From Teichococcus aestuarii (GTDB lineage: Bacteria; Pseudomonadota; Alphaproteobacteria; Acetobacterales; Acetobacteraceae), in contig NZ_PDOA01000003.1 of the NCBI RefSeq assembly GCF_003116135.1, positions 1 to 64,000 on the forward strand: DNA of 64,000 nt, written 5' to 3'. Positions within the stretch are counted from its first letter, which is position 1, and every line of letters begins with the position of its first letter. Of the stretch, positions 17,904 to 25,960 are shown piece by piece. Made by a program: the position numbers and the translations under genes. A model generated the notes under the pieces. It was not told the DNA's origin. It did no database searches and saw only the letters and a program-made list of their open reading frames with translations.

Positions 17904-19463
17904 TCAGGCCAGGTAGTAGTCGCTGCCCGACAGGCTGCTGACACCGTCGAGCGTCAGCTTGGTGACGGAGCCGTCCTGGGCGCGAATGCTCCAGGTGGAG
18001 CCCTCGTTCCACAGGCTGACGTCGGAGCCGAAATTCTTCAGCTCCAGCCTGTCCTCTCCGCGGCGGAAGTCGGTGATGGTGTCGTGCCCCTCGCCCTTGC
18101 CGATGATGAACACGTCACGCCCGCCGCCGCCGGTCAGGATGTCGTTGCCGCCGGCGCCGTTCAGCCGGTTCTGGCTGTCATTGCCGATGATGATGTTGTC
18201 CAGCCAGTTCCCTGTGCCCTGCGACCAGCCGGTGCCGAAGAAGGTCAGGTTCTCCACATGCTCGGGCAGGGTGTAGGCGGAGAGCCAGGTCAGGACGCTG
18301 TCCACCCCCTCGCCCGCCTTCTCGATGGCACGGTCGCCGGCGCTGGAGACCTCGTAGGTGTCGTCACCCTTGCCGCCATGCATGGCGTCGCCGCCACCCA
18401 GGGAGAAGTACTTGTCGTTCGCATCGGTGCCGAACCAAGTGTCCTGGCCACGCGTGCCCCAGGCCTGCCGGGTGGGCGCGTCGGACGCGGCGGCGCCACC
18501 CGGAGCGGCCTCGCCATCGTTCCCGGCCGTGTTGCCTTCATCCGGTGAATCGGCATCCGGTGAATCGGCGGGCGCCTCGGGCACGGGCTGATCAGGCTTG
18601 TCGTTCCACTCCGGCTGATCCACCGTCTTGCCGGAGAACATCGAGCGGAACGTGGCGCCCGTCGTCGGGTCGCTGTTGTCCGAGATCTTGCCCGGGAAGG
18701 ACGAGTTGGAATCCCAGTAGGCATGGTAGACCACGTCGTGGCTATCGAACCACGCCTTGGCGGCCTTGACGAAGGGGCTGGCGGCGTCGGTCATCACGCC
18801 CCATTCGGAATAGGCCGTGGGCTTGCCGTGCGCGTCCGCGAAGTCCTGGTGCCACTTCAGCCCGTACTTCTGATTGACGACGTTGTTCCAGGCCTTGGCC
18901 GGATCGCGGTCGGCGAACTGGGTGTTCCAGTAGAAATCCATGCCGACGATGTCGACATAGCCGTCGCCCGGATAGGCCCTGGAGGGATCCATGCCGCCGT
19001 AGGATTCGTTGACGTTCCACTCGAACTTGAAGCGGTCCGACACGGAGCGGAAGGTGTCCACGAACTCGCGGAAGGCTTCCTTGAACGCCTCCTCCTTGCC
19101 GATCGCGCTCCAGGGGAACCAGCCGCCGTTGAACTCCCAGCCGGTGCGCACATAGATCGGGTCGTTGCCGGATTGCGCCCCCGCCAGGGTCTGCGCGACC
19201 TCGCGGTAATACTGGTTGTACTGGCCCGAGGCGGCCTTCTCCAGCGTGGCACCGTCATAGGTGATCAGCGGCACCGACCAGAAGGGGTCGCGCCCGGCAT
19301 TGTTCCACAGGCGCTCCGCCATCCACTCGGCGCTGTTGGTGAAGTCTTTCCAGTTGGCACCGCCGACGACGGCGTGGACGACATCCACATCGCGCCCCAG
19401 CCATTTCTCGAAATTGTTGAGCTGCGAAGGCTCGTTTCCGACGTACACGCCGAGAAGGGTCAT
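17904..19463 (-). CDS. GH26-like glycoside hydrolase with C-terminal RTX/calcium-binding repeats
   Basis: A 519-residue protein from the ATG at 19463 (AGGA 9 bases upstream). Residues 1-290 look like a family 26 TIM-barrel glycosidase: the acid/base Glu110 is in RTGWEFNGGWFPW, the nucleophile Glu220 in AYSEWGVM, and DIVGMDFYWN lies between them. Family 26 includes beta-mannanases. After an acidic, Pro/Ala-rich linker (about 295-345) the C terminus has nonapeptide-like calcium-binding motifs (LGGGDAMHGGKGDDTYEV, LNGAGGNDILTGGGGRDVFIIG). There is no signal peptide, so a type I secretion route is expected, but no transporter genes are nearby. Substrate could be a mannan or exopolysaccharide; this is inferred. 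Confidence 0.82.
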   Translation of the reverse strand: MTLLGVYVGNEPSQLNNFEKWLGRDVDVVHAVVGGANWKDFTNSAEWMAERLWNNAGRDPFWSVPLITYDGATLEKAASGQYNQYYREVAQTLAGAQSGNDPIYVRTGWEFNGGWFPWSAIGKEEAFKEAFREFVDTFRSVSDRFKFEWNVNESYGGMDPSRAYPGDGYVDIVGMDFYWNTQFADRDPAKAWNNVVNQKYGLKWHQDFADAHGKPTAYSEWGVMTDAASPFVKAAKAWFDSHDVVYHAYWDSNSSFPGKISDNSDPTTGATFRSMFSGKTVDQPEWNDKPDQPVPEAPADSPDADSPDEGNTAGNDGEAAPGGAAASDAPTRQAWGTRGQDTWFGTDANDKYFSLGGGDAMHGGKGDDTYEVSSAGDRAIEKAGEGVDSVLTWLSAYTLPEHVENLTFFGTGWSQGTGNWLDNIIIGNDSQNRLNGAGGNDILTGGGGRDVFIIGKGEGHDTITDFRRGEDRLELKNFGSDVSLWNEGSTWSIRAQDGSVTKLTLDGVSSLSGSDYYLA

Positions 19464-20046
19464 CTTGAATCCTGTCAAGCGTCGCCGGAGTCCCGAATTC
19501 CTCTGTCATGCAAAGGAAAGTCCGGAAGCGTCCGGTCTTGTGGCGCTCTCCCGATCATGCCCGCGCTTTTTTGCAGGCATCCGGGAATGCCGAAGCCCTA
19601 GATTATTTCTCACATTGTGTCGAGCGCACCGGATCGTGCGTTCGCGCATGAAACCAACGACATCTTTCAGTTCTCGGGAAATCTATTTTCCTGACGAGAA
19701 TTTATCGAAATATGAACTCCGATTTTCCGAATATTCCCGGATATTTTTCAACCTCAGGTGGCTTTCGGCCCTGAACCTGGATTGCTGGCGCTGAAAGGAT
19801 GGGGCCTCTCCCCTGTCGCCATCGCAGGTGGCCCGATGCCGCGCCGGGGAGGAAAAGCATAGGTTACAGGCCGGTAAACCAGCCTCCATCATTTCGGCGT
19901 CCCTGCCGGCGCGGTGCCGTCCGCGCAGCTTCCACGCAGCCCCTTCGGGCGGCGGGGGCGCGGGCCAGACATTCCCTGCCCGAAAAAATTGGCGGAGCTG
20001 ACGGTTTTTTCCCCTCACGCAACCTTATGGATCGAATCAGGGCCTT
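19464..20046. other. AT-rich intergenic region, promoter of the GH26-RTX gene
   Basis: 583 bp without a convincing gene between two minus-strand genes. Composition drops sharply around 19590-19770 (CTAGATTATTTCTCACATTG, GGAAATCTATTTTCC, GAATATTCCCGGATATTTTTC), including the small inverted repeat GGAAA-TCTAT-TTTCC. A 48-codon plus-strand frame (19648-19794) has no ribosome site or recognisable product. GAAAAAATT...GGTTTTTTC near 20000 may contribute to 3'-end formation or promoter structure. The low-GC block probably holds the glycosidase promoter. Confidence 0.5.
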
Positions 20047-21807
20047 TCAGGCCAACGGAGAATCCGTCCTGGTGCTGGGCAGCCAAAGCGAGACGGTGGT
20101 GCCCTGCCCCGGCTGGCTGCGGATCGCCAGCGCGCCGCCGGACTGGCCGGCGAAGGAAAAGGCCATGGCCAGACCCAGCCCGGTTCCCTGGCCCGGGGGC
20201 TTGGTGGTGAAGAAGGGCTCGGTGGCGCGGGCCAGCGTCTCACTGTCCATGCCCAGGCCGGTATCGGTCACATCCAGGCGGATGAACTGCCTCTGCGAAA
20301 GCTCTGGCAGTGCCGCGCGGGAAGGATCGGCGGCGTCCGGCGGCGGGTCGCCCGCCCCGGCCAGCCTTGCGCTCATCACCAGCCGGCCGCCCTGCGGCAT
20401 CGCATCGCGTGCATTCAGCACGAGGTTGATCAGCACCGTCACCAGCTGCCCGCGGTCGGCCAGCAGCGGCGGCAGGTCCGGCCCGGCCTGCACCGAGAGG
20501 GTCACCTGGCCCGCCCCCAGCGTGGGGGTGACGACCTGCCGGACCTCCTCCAGCAGCGAGAGCGGCACGATGGGCGCGGCGCGCAGCCCCTCGCGCCGGA
20601 CGAAGGCCAGCAGCCGCCGCGCCACCGCCACACCCCGCCCCGCGCCCTCGCGCAGGCCGGCGAGCAGATAGGCCGCCTCCGGCTCCTGCTGCTGCAGGGC
20701 GGCGCCATGGCGCTTCTCCAGCAGCGTGATGCCGGCGAGCATCACCGCCGCGGCATTGTTGAAGTCGTGCGCCACGCCGCCGGCGAGCTGGCCCAGCGCC
20801 TCCAGCTTCTGCGCCTGCCGCAGCCGCTCCTCCATCGCCAGCCGGCGCTCGCTCTCCTCCGCCACGCGCTGCAGCGCCACCCGCTCCGCCTGGGTGCGGC
20901 GTATGGCGATGCCCGCGGTGGCCAGCAGGGTCAGGGAGGCGACGCCGGCCACGGTGCCATAGGCGATCATGTTGCGCCGCCAGCGCTCCAGCAGGCTGCT
21001 GACATCGGCCCGCAGGGCGACGAAGGCGGACTGGTTCCTGATGCGCCGGTAGGCGAAGACCGCTTCCACCCCGTCATGCGGGGAGGTGGCCATGGCCACC
21101 CTCCCATCCGGATTGCGGCTCACCGCCTGCTGGAAGGGGCCGCCCGCCGGGAAGCGGGCGAGCGGCATGGAGCGCCCCGGCGCGGCATGGTGGGCGAGGA
21201 TGGTGCCATCCAGCCGCACCAGCGCCGCGTAGCGCAGGAAGGGCGGCACCGTCTCCTTGTAGAACTGCGCGAAATAGGCCGGGCTCATCGCCACGTGCAG
21301 CGTGCCGATGAAGCGGCCCTCCGGCGTCAGGCGGGGCCGGCTGAGCGCGAAGGATGCCTCCTGCGTGGCGCGGCCGACGAAGGGCGCACTTACATAGGTG
21401 CCGGGCGCGCCCTGCTCCCTCGCGCCCAGGAAGAAGTCCCGGCCGGCAATGCTGACGTTGCGGTCCCAAGGCTGGCTGCCGGCCAGCACCTTCCCTTGCT
21501 CATCCGCCACCCAGATGGAGACGATCTGCTCCAGCGGCGCGGCGAGCTGGCTCAGGTAATCGCTGACGCCGGGCGCGGCGATCGCCTCCGGCTCCATCCC
21601 CCCGACATGCTGCTCCGCCTGGGTCAGGATCAGCTCGGCCGTGTCGAACACCTTGGCGGCGTGCTCGTGCAGCACCGCGGCGCTCCGGGCCATGGCGTCG
21701 CTACCCTCCCGCAGCACTTCCGCGCGGTTCCACCAGGCGGCTATGGCGAACACGCTGGCTGGCACCAGCACCGCCGCCACCAGGACGAGATGTTGCGCCC
21801 GCTTCAC
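20047..21807 (-). CDS. cache-domain sensor histidine kinase
   Basis: About 586 residues from the GTG at 21807, placed just before TM1 (KRAQHLVLVAAVLVPASVFAIAAW). The frame stays open to a TTG at 21894 but that extension has no membrane or start signal. An extracytoplasmic double-cache-like sensor spans about residues 30-275 (SIWVADEQGKVLAGSQPW, RDFFLGA, GTYVSAPFVGR), followed by TM2 (TVAGVASLTLLATAGIAI). Next come the HisKA H-box LAGGVAHDFNNAAAVML (His about 347) and the ATPase N/G boxes (NLVLNARDAM, DTGLGMDSE, GQGTGLGLAM). No receiver domain or adjacent response regulator is present, so it is an orphan kinase here. Confidence 0.88.
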   Translation of the reverse strand: MKRAQHLVLVAAVLVPASVFAIAAWWNRAEVLREGSDAMARSAAVLHEHAAKVFDTAELILTQAEQHVGGMEPEAIAAPGVSDYLSQLAAPLEQIVSIWVADEQGKVLAGSQPWDRNVSIAGRDFFLGAREQGAPGTYVSAPFVGRATQEASFALSRPRLTPEGRFIGTLHVAMSPAYFAQFYKETVPPFLRYAALVRLDGTILAHHAAPGRSMPLARFPAGGPFQQAVSRNPDGRVAMATSPHDGVEAVFAYRRIRNQSAFVALRADVSSLLERWRRNMIAYGTVAGVASLTLLATAGIAIRRTQAERVALQRVAEESERRLAMEERLRQAQKLEALGQLAGGVAHDFNNAAAVMLAGITLLEKRHGAALQQQEPEAAYLLAGLREGAGRGVAVARRLLAFVRREGLRAAPIVPLSLLEEVRQVVTPTLGAGQVTLSVQAGPDLPPLLADRGQLVTVLINLVLNARDAMPQGGRLVMSARLAGAGDPPPDAADPSRAALPELSQRQFIRLDVTDTGLGMDSETLARATEPFFTTKPPGQGTGLGLAMAFSFAGQSGGALAIRSQPGQGTTVSLWLPSTRTDSPLA

Positions 21808-22027
21808 CGGCAGGTTCTGGTCAAGCAGAGCCGCGCCCGCAGCGTGGCGTGGCGGGTTCGCTTCTCTCGGAATGCCGGTGTAGCCCCACCGCAAAGGGAC
21901 GGCGCAGGCCGCTCACGCTCCATGGATGGTTTGGTAGAGCAACGCTTACGCTGTGACAATCTCGGAGAAGGGTGTAGGTCATTTTTACCCGCTCCGCGCG
22001 AAAAGCCGCCGCCTGTCCGCCCCGCTC

Positions 22028-22465
22028 TCAACCGAGGCCGATGCTCGCCCAGGCCAGCAGCACGTAGCGCCCCACCTTGCCCAGCGCCACCAGGAGCAAG
22101 AAGCGCCAGAACGGCACACGCAGGACCCCTGCAACGACCGTCAGGGGATCGCCCACCACCGGCACCCAGGCCAGCAGCAACGACCAGAGGCCGAAGCGGC
22201 CGAACCAGCGCTGTGCCCGCGCCAGCCCCGCCGCGGAGACCGGGAACCAGCGGCGGCCCTTGAAGCGCTCCAGCGAGCGCCCGAGCCACCAGTTGGCCGC
22301 CGAGCCGGCGACATTCCCCAGGCTGGCCGCGAGCACCAGCAGCACCGCCGGGTGCTCCCCGCCCAGCAGCAGCCCCACCAGCAGCGCCTCCGACTGCGCG
22401 GGCAGGATGGTGGCCGCCACCAGCGCGGCCAGGAACAGGCCGCCATAGGCCGCGAGATCGGTCAT
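22028..22465 (-). CDS. YqaA-family (DedA-like) membrane protein
   Basis: A 145-residue integral membrane protein with about four helices. Diagnostic sequence: FLAALVAATILPAQSEALLVGLL, ASLGNVAGSAANWWLGRSLERF, WFGRFGLWSLLLAWVPVVGDPLTVVAG. The ATG at 22465 overlaps the deoR-type stop (ATGA), making it the last gene of the acid-sugar operon by arrangement. Its function is unknown; relatives belong to the SNARE-associated/VTT superfamily, which has lipid-scrambling members. Confidence 0.85.
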   Translation of the reverse strand: MTDLAAYGGLFLAALVAATILPAQSEALLVGLLLGGEHPAVLLVLAASLGNVAGSAANWWLGRSLERFKGRRWFPVSAAGLARAQRWFGRFGLWSLLLAWVPVVGDPLTVVAGVLRVPFWRFLLLVALGKVGRYVLLAWASIGLG

Positions 22466-23214
22466 GCGGCGGGGAGGATGCGCAGCCCGCCCGCCAGGAA
22501 GGCGGCGCAGGCCGCCGCCGGCGCGTCGGTCACCAGGTGCCAGCCCGGCCGCAGCGGTGTCCAGCAGGGCTGCCCGGCGCGGCCCAGCTTGGTGGCATCG
22601 GCCAGCACGAACACCTCGGCCGCCTGCGCCGTCATCAGCGCCTTCAGCGCCGCCTGCTCCAGCGTCGCCTCGCACAGGCCGCGCTCCGCCACCACCCCGT
22701 CGGCGCTGGTGAATGCCTTGTCGGCGGTCATCTGCCGCAGCGCCTGCTCGGCCAGGGGACCCGTGGTGCCCATGCTGAGCGGCCGCACCACCCCGCCCAG
22801 CACGATCAGCTCGATCCCCGGCTCGCCGGCCAGCAGCGGGATCAGCGGCAGGTTCCCGGTGATGACGCGCAGCCGCCGCCCGCGCAGCAGCCGCCCCAGC
22901 GCCGCGACCGTGGAGCCGCCATCCAGGATCAGCGTCTCGCCATCCCGGATGCGGGCCAGCGCCGCCGCGGCGATGGCGGCCTTGGCGGCGCCGTTCGATG
23001 CCTCCCGCGTGCCGAGGCTCTGCTCGGGCAGCGGCGGGGCCAGGATCGCGCCGCCATAGGTGCGGGCCACGGCGCGGCGCGCCGAGAGGTGCTGCAGGTC
23101 ACGCCGGATGGTAGAGGGCGAGACGGCGAAGCGCGCCGCGAGGCGGTCCACATCCGCCTCGCCGGCGGCGATCGCGGCCAGGATCGAATCCTGGCGCGCG
23201 CGTCTCTGTCGCAT
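22462..23214 (-). CDS. DeoR-family transcriptional regulator
   Basis: A 250-residue repressor. ATG 23214 has GGGAG upstream. It has an N-terminal helix-turn-helix (DSILAAIAAGEADVDRLAARFAVSPSTIRRDLQHLS) and a C-terminal sugar-isomerase-like sensor domain (ETLILDGGSTVAALGRLL, GGVVRPLSMGTTGPLAEQAL, KAFTSADGV), which binds phosphorylated sugars in this family. Located 53 bp after the PdxA-like gene and coupled to yqaA; probably the local repressor of acid-sugar catabolism. Confidence 0.9.
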   Translation of the reverse strand: MRQRRARQDSILAAIAAGEADVDRLAARFAVSPSTIRRDLQHLSARRAVARTYGGAILAPPLPEQSLGTREASNGAAKAAIAAAALARIRDGETLILDGGSTVAALGRLLRGRRLRVITGNLPLIPLLAGEPGIELIVLGGVVRPLSMGTTGPLAEQALRQMTADKAFTSADGVVAERGLCEATLEQAALKALMTAQAAEVFVLADATKLGRAGQPCWTPLRPGWHLVTDAPAAACAAFLAGGLRILPAA

Positions 23215-23267
23215 GGCGGGCTCCCGGAGCAGATCGCCGTGGAAGGGAACGGGCGCGCGGGGGCGCC

Positions 23268-24281
23268 TCAGGCGCCGCGCCTCGGCGCCAGTTCCGAGGC
23301 CTGGCGCAGCGCCTCGACCAGGCTGCCCTCGTCGGCGATGCCCTGGCCGGCGATGTCGAAGGCCGTGCCATGGTCCACCGAGGTGCGGATCACCGGCAGG
23401 CCCACGGTGATGTTCACCCCCGCCTCCAGCCCCATCACCTTCACCGGGGCATGGCCCTGGTCGTGGTACATGGCGACGACGAGGTCGAAATCGCCGCGCG
23501 CGGCGCGGAAGAACAGCGTGTCCGCCGGCAGCGGTCCGTCCACCTTCCAGCCCTTCGCCCGGCATGCCCGCACGGCGGGGATGATCTTCTCCTCCTCCTC
23601 GCCCTGGCCGAACAGCCCGTTCTCGCCCGCATGCGGGTTGATGCCGCAGACGCCGATGCGCGGCTCGGCGATGCCAGCCTTCACCAGCGTCGCATGCCCG
23701 CGGGCGATGACGCGCTCCACCAGCCCGGGCTCGATCTTCCGGATGGCATCCATCAGCCCGATATGCGTGGTGACGTGGATGACGCGCAGCTTCGGCGCCA
23801 CCAGCATCATCGACACCTCCGGCGTGCCGGTCAGGTGCGCCAGCAGCTCGGTGTGGCCCGGATATTTGTGCCCGGCGGCGTGCAGCGCCTCCTTCGAGAG
23901 CGGCGCGGTGCAGATGGCGTCCGCCTCCCCCGCCTCGACCAGCCGCGTGGCGCGCTCGATGTAGCGGTAGGCCGCCTCCCCCGAGACGGGCGAGAGTTGG
24001 CCGAAGGGATGCCCGGCCGGGATCAGGCCGAGGTCGATGCAATCCGCCGTGCCGCGGGCGAAGCGCGCCTCGGCCGGGGCGGCGCGCGCGGCGACCGCGA
24101 GGCCGGTGCCGGTGATGGCCCCCGCCTCGCGCAGCCGGGTGGCATCGCCCACCACCAGCGGCCGGCAGAGCGCGTGGACATCCGCCCGCGCCAGCGCCTT
24201 CATGATGATCTCGGGGCCGACGCCAGAGGCATCACCCATGGTGATGGCGATGATCGGGCGGGTGTCGTTCGCGGTGGTCAT
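23268..24281 (-). CDS. pdxA: PdxA-family dehydrogenase, probably four-carbon acid-sugar phosphate dehydrogenase (PdxA2-like)
   Basis: A 337-residue metal- and NAD-dependent dehydrogenase/decarboxylase with PdxA signatures: PIIAITMGDASGVGPEI at the start, CTAPLSKEALHAAGHKYPGHTELLA, HVTTHIGLMDA, GICGINPHAGENGLFG-like GVCGINPHAGENGLFG, and VVAMYHDQGHAPVKV. By homology alone it would be 4-hydroxythreonine-4-phosphate dehydrogenase of B6 synthesis. Its ATGA overlap with a DUF1537 kinase is instead the hallmark of PdxA2-type enzymes that oxidise D-threonate or D-erythronate 4-phosphate to dihydroxyacetone phosphate. I favour the catabolic role. Confidence 0.88.
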   Translation of the reverse strand: MTTANDTRPIIAITMGDASGVGPEIIMKALARADVHALCRPLVVGDATRLREAGAITGTGLAVAARAAPAEARFARGTADCIDLGLIPAGHPFGQLSPVSGEAAYRYIERATRLVEAGEADAICTAPLSKEALHAAGHKYPGHTELLAHLTGTPEVSMMLVAPKLRVIHVTTHIGLMDAIRKIEPGLVERVIARGHATLVKAGIAEPRIGVCGINPHAGENGLFGQGEEEEKIIPAVRACRAKGWKVDGPLPADTLFFRAARGDFDLVVAMYHDQGHAPVKVMGLEAGVNITVGLPVIRTSVDHGTAFDIAGQGIADEGSLVEALRQASELAPRRGA

Positions 24282-25525
24282 GCCTGAGCCTCCTGCTGCA
24301 GCCAGGCACGCAGGCGCTGCCGCGCATGGCCGATAGTCTGTGCGCCGCCGAAGCCGCCCGCCTTGGTGATGACGGGCATGGCGCGGCCGCCCTGGGCGAG
24401 GCCGAGCGGCACTCCGGGGGCGATCTCCTCCAGCAGGCGGATGCTGTGGACGCCGAGCTGCGCGAGCAGCGCGCGGGCGGTCTCGCCCCCCGTGGCGAAG
24501 AGGCCGCCGGCGGCCAGCCCCGCCGGGCGCAGCAGCGCCGCCAGCGCCTCGGCCAGCGCCGCCCCCTGGCGCAGATCGGCGCCCGGCTCCTCCTCGATGA
24601 TGGCCAGCGCGTCCTCGCCGGCGGCGATGGTGGCGGCGATGGCACCGGCGGTCCCGGCCCATTCCCCAGGCCCGGCGCGCAGCAGCGCGGGTGCCAGGCC
24701 GAAGCGGCGCAGCCCTCCCCCTGCCAGGGCCTCCGCCGCCGCGACGCGGGAGGCCTCGGCCATGCTGCCCACCACCAGCAGCAGCCCGGTGCGGCGCGGC
24801 GGCGGGCGCGAAGGCGGCGGCGCATGCCCCATGGGCAGGGCCCCGGCCAGGGCCGCCGCGAGCCCGCCCGAGCCCACCCAGATGACGGACCCCGCCAGCG
24901 GCAGGGTGGCGTGGGCGATGGCGGCGAGGTCCGCCTCGGTGGCCGCGTCGCAGACCAGCGCATCCTGGCCGGCCTCCAGCGCCGCGCGCACCGCCCGCGC
25001 CGCCGCGCCGGGCTCGGCGCGCAGGGCGGCGAGCGGCAGCAACGCCGTGGTCATCCCCGCCCCTTCCAGCACGGCGCGCAGATCGGCATCGGGGTAGGTG
25101 TGGTCCCGCCGCCAGAGGGGCGAGGCTTCCAGCGGCGCGCCCTGCAGCCGGACGCGCCCATCCTCCATGGTGCGGCCTGTGGCGGGGAAGGCGGGCGAGA
25201 CCACCGCCAGGGCCGGCCGCCCGGCGGCGCGGAGCGTGGCGAGGCTGGCCGCCAGCTCCGCCGCCGGCTGCCCGCGCAGGGTGGAATCCATCTTCTTGTA
25301 GAGGGCGGCGCCCGGGCCCGGCGGCGCCGCCAGGAGCGCGGCGTGGCGCGCCGCCGCCTGCGCGGGCGGGAGGCGCCGGCTGTCGGCGTCGATGGCCAGC
25401 ACCGTCTCCTCCGCGATTCCTGCCGGGCCCCAGGCCACGGCGGCGGCATGGCCGCGGCGCGCGAAGGACACCGCGCAATCCGCAGCGCCGGTCAGGTCGT
25501 CGGCGAGGATCAGCCAGCGCTGCAT
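24278..25525 (-). CDS. four-carbon acid sugar kinase (DUF1537, DtnK/DenK-like)
   Basis: A 415-residue kinase. The start at MQRWLILADDLTGAADCAV (25525) has GGAG upstream and matches the family's N-terminal substrate-binding motif DDLTGA. YKKMDSTLRGQPAAEL is the second conserved patch; VVGSMAEAS and the C-terminal GLFATGGETARALLAQLG and ITKAGGFGG form the nucleotide domain. Family members phosphorylate D-threonate, D-erythronate or similar acids. It is first in an overlapping operon with a PdxA2-like dehydrogenase, a DeoR regulator and yqaA. No dedicated transporter is adjacent. Confidence 0.9.
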   Translation of the reverse strand: MQRWLILADDLTGAADCAVSFARRGHAAAVAWGPAGIAEETVLAIDADSRRLPPAQAAARHAALLAAPPGPGAALYKKMDSTLRGQPAAELAASLATLRAAGRPALAVVSPAFPATGRTMEDGRVRLQGAPLEASPLWRRDHTYPDADLRAVLEGAGMTTALLPLAALRAEPGAAARAVRAALEAGQDALVCDAATEADLAAIAHATLPLAGSVIWVGSGGLAAALAGALPMGHAPPPSRPPPRRTGLLLVVGSMAEASRVAAAEALAGGGLRRFGLAPALLRAGPGEWAGTAGAIAATIAAGEDALAIIEEEPGADLRQGAALAEALAALLRPAGLAAGGLFATGGETARALLAQLGVHSIRLLEEIAPGVPLGLAQGGRAMPVITKAGGFGGAQTIGHARQRLRAWLQQEAQA

Positions 25526-25577
25526 CGGTCGGCTCCGGGGCTGGCCAGGGACAGGTCTCCGCGGACAGGAAGGGGCG

Positions 25578-25605
25578 AACATAGTGCCATTCCGGGGCGC
25601 GGCAA
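25578..25605 (-). promoter_or_regulatory. candidate sigma-70 promoter of the acid-sugar operon
   Basis: On the minus strand TTGCCG and TATGTT are separated by 16 bp, about 53 bp upstream of the kinase ATG, in a locally AT-richer stretch. Both hexamers match four of six consensus bases. The palindrome TTGCGCGCAA just upstream could be a regulator site. Prediction only. Confidence 0.35.
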
Positions 25606-25926
25606 GAATTTGCGCGCAATGCGCAGATCGTCCTGCGGAAATCCCGCATGGCGTGCAGGCCCATGCGGTGCGGCCCCGGCATTCCGGCCACGCGCGGCGG
25701 CGCCCTGCCGGCCTGCTCCGCCCCGGCCCGGGCCGGGCCGGGGCAGGCTGGCGCGGGGGCTGCCTCCGGCCCGGCGGCCGGCCTGACCTGGCCCGACATC
25801 CCGAACAGCCACAGCCAGGACCGGCAAGACCGCCTCATCCCCTGCGAAGAGGACGGCCGGCAAGGCGCTCTACGCCGTCTGCGGCAACACGCAGGGCGTG
25901 GCGGGCGGCTGGGGCCCCGCCCGGAA
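25606..25926. other. intergenic region without a recognisable gene
   Basis: About 320 bp between the acid-sugar operon promoter and the terminator of the 1501-residue protein gene. It begins with AATTTGCGCGCAATGCGCA, which contains overlapping palindromes. The rest is GC-rich and shows no supported reading frame with a ribosome site. Confidence 0.4.
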
Positions 25927-25954
25927 GGCGGGGAGGGTCGCTCCCCTCCCCGCC
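25927..25954 (-). terminator. hairpin after the 1501-residue protein gene
   Basis: A perfect 11-bp stem (GGCGGGGAGGG / CCCTCCCCGCC) with a 6-base loop, starting 7 bp past the stop codon on the minus strand. No U-tract. Confidence 0.5.
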
Positions 25955-25960
25955 CGGGCC

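Noticed and set aside
19648-19794. 48-codon plus-strand frame in the AT-rich region
   Set aside because: No ribosome site, no recognisable product, and the region is better explained as promoter DNA of the glycosidase gene.
23268-24281. pdxA as the B6 biosynthesis gene
   Set aside because: Not excluded, but the overlapping DUF1537 kinase and DeoR regulator fit the catabolic PdxA2 type better; pdxY at 62 kb is a separate salvage gene.
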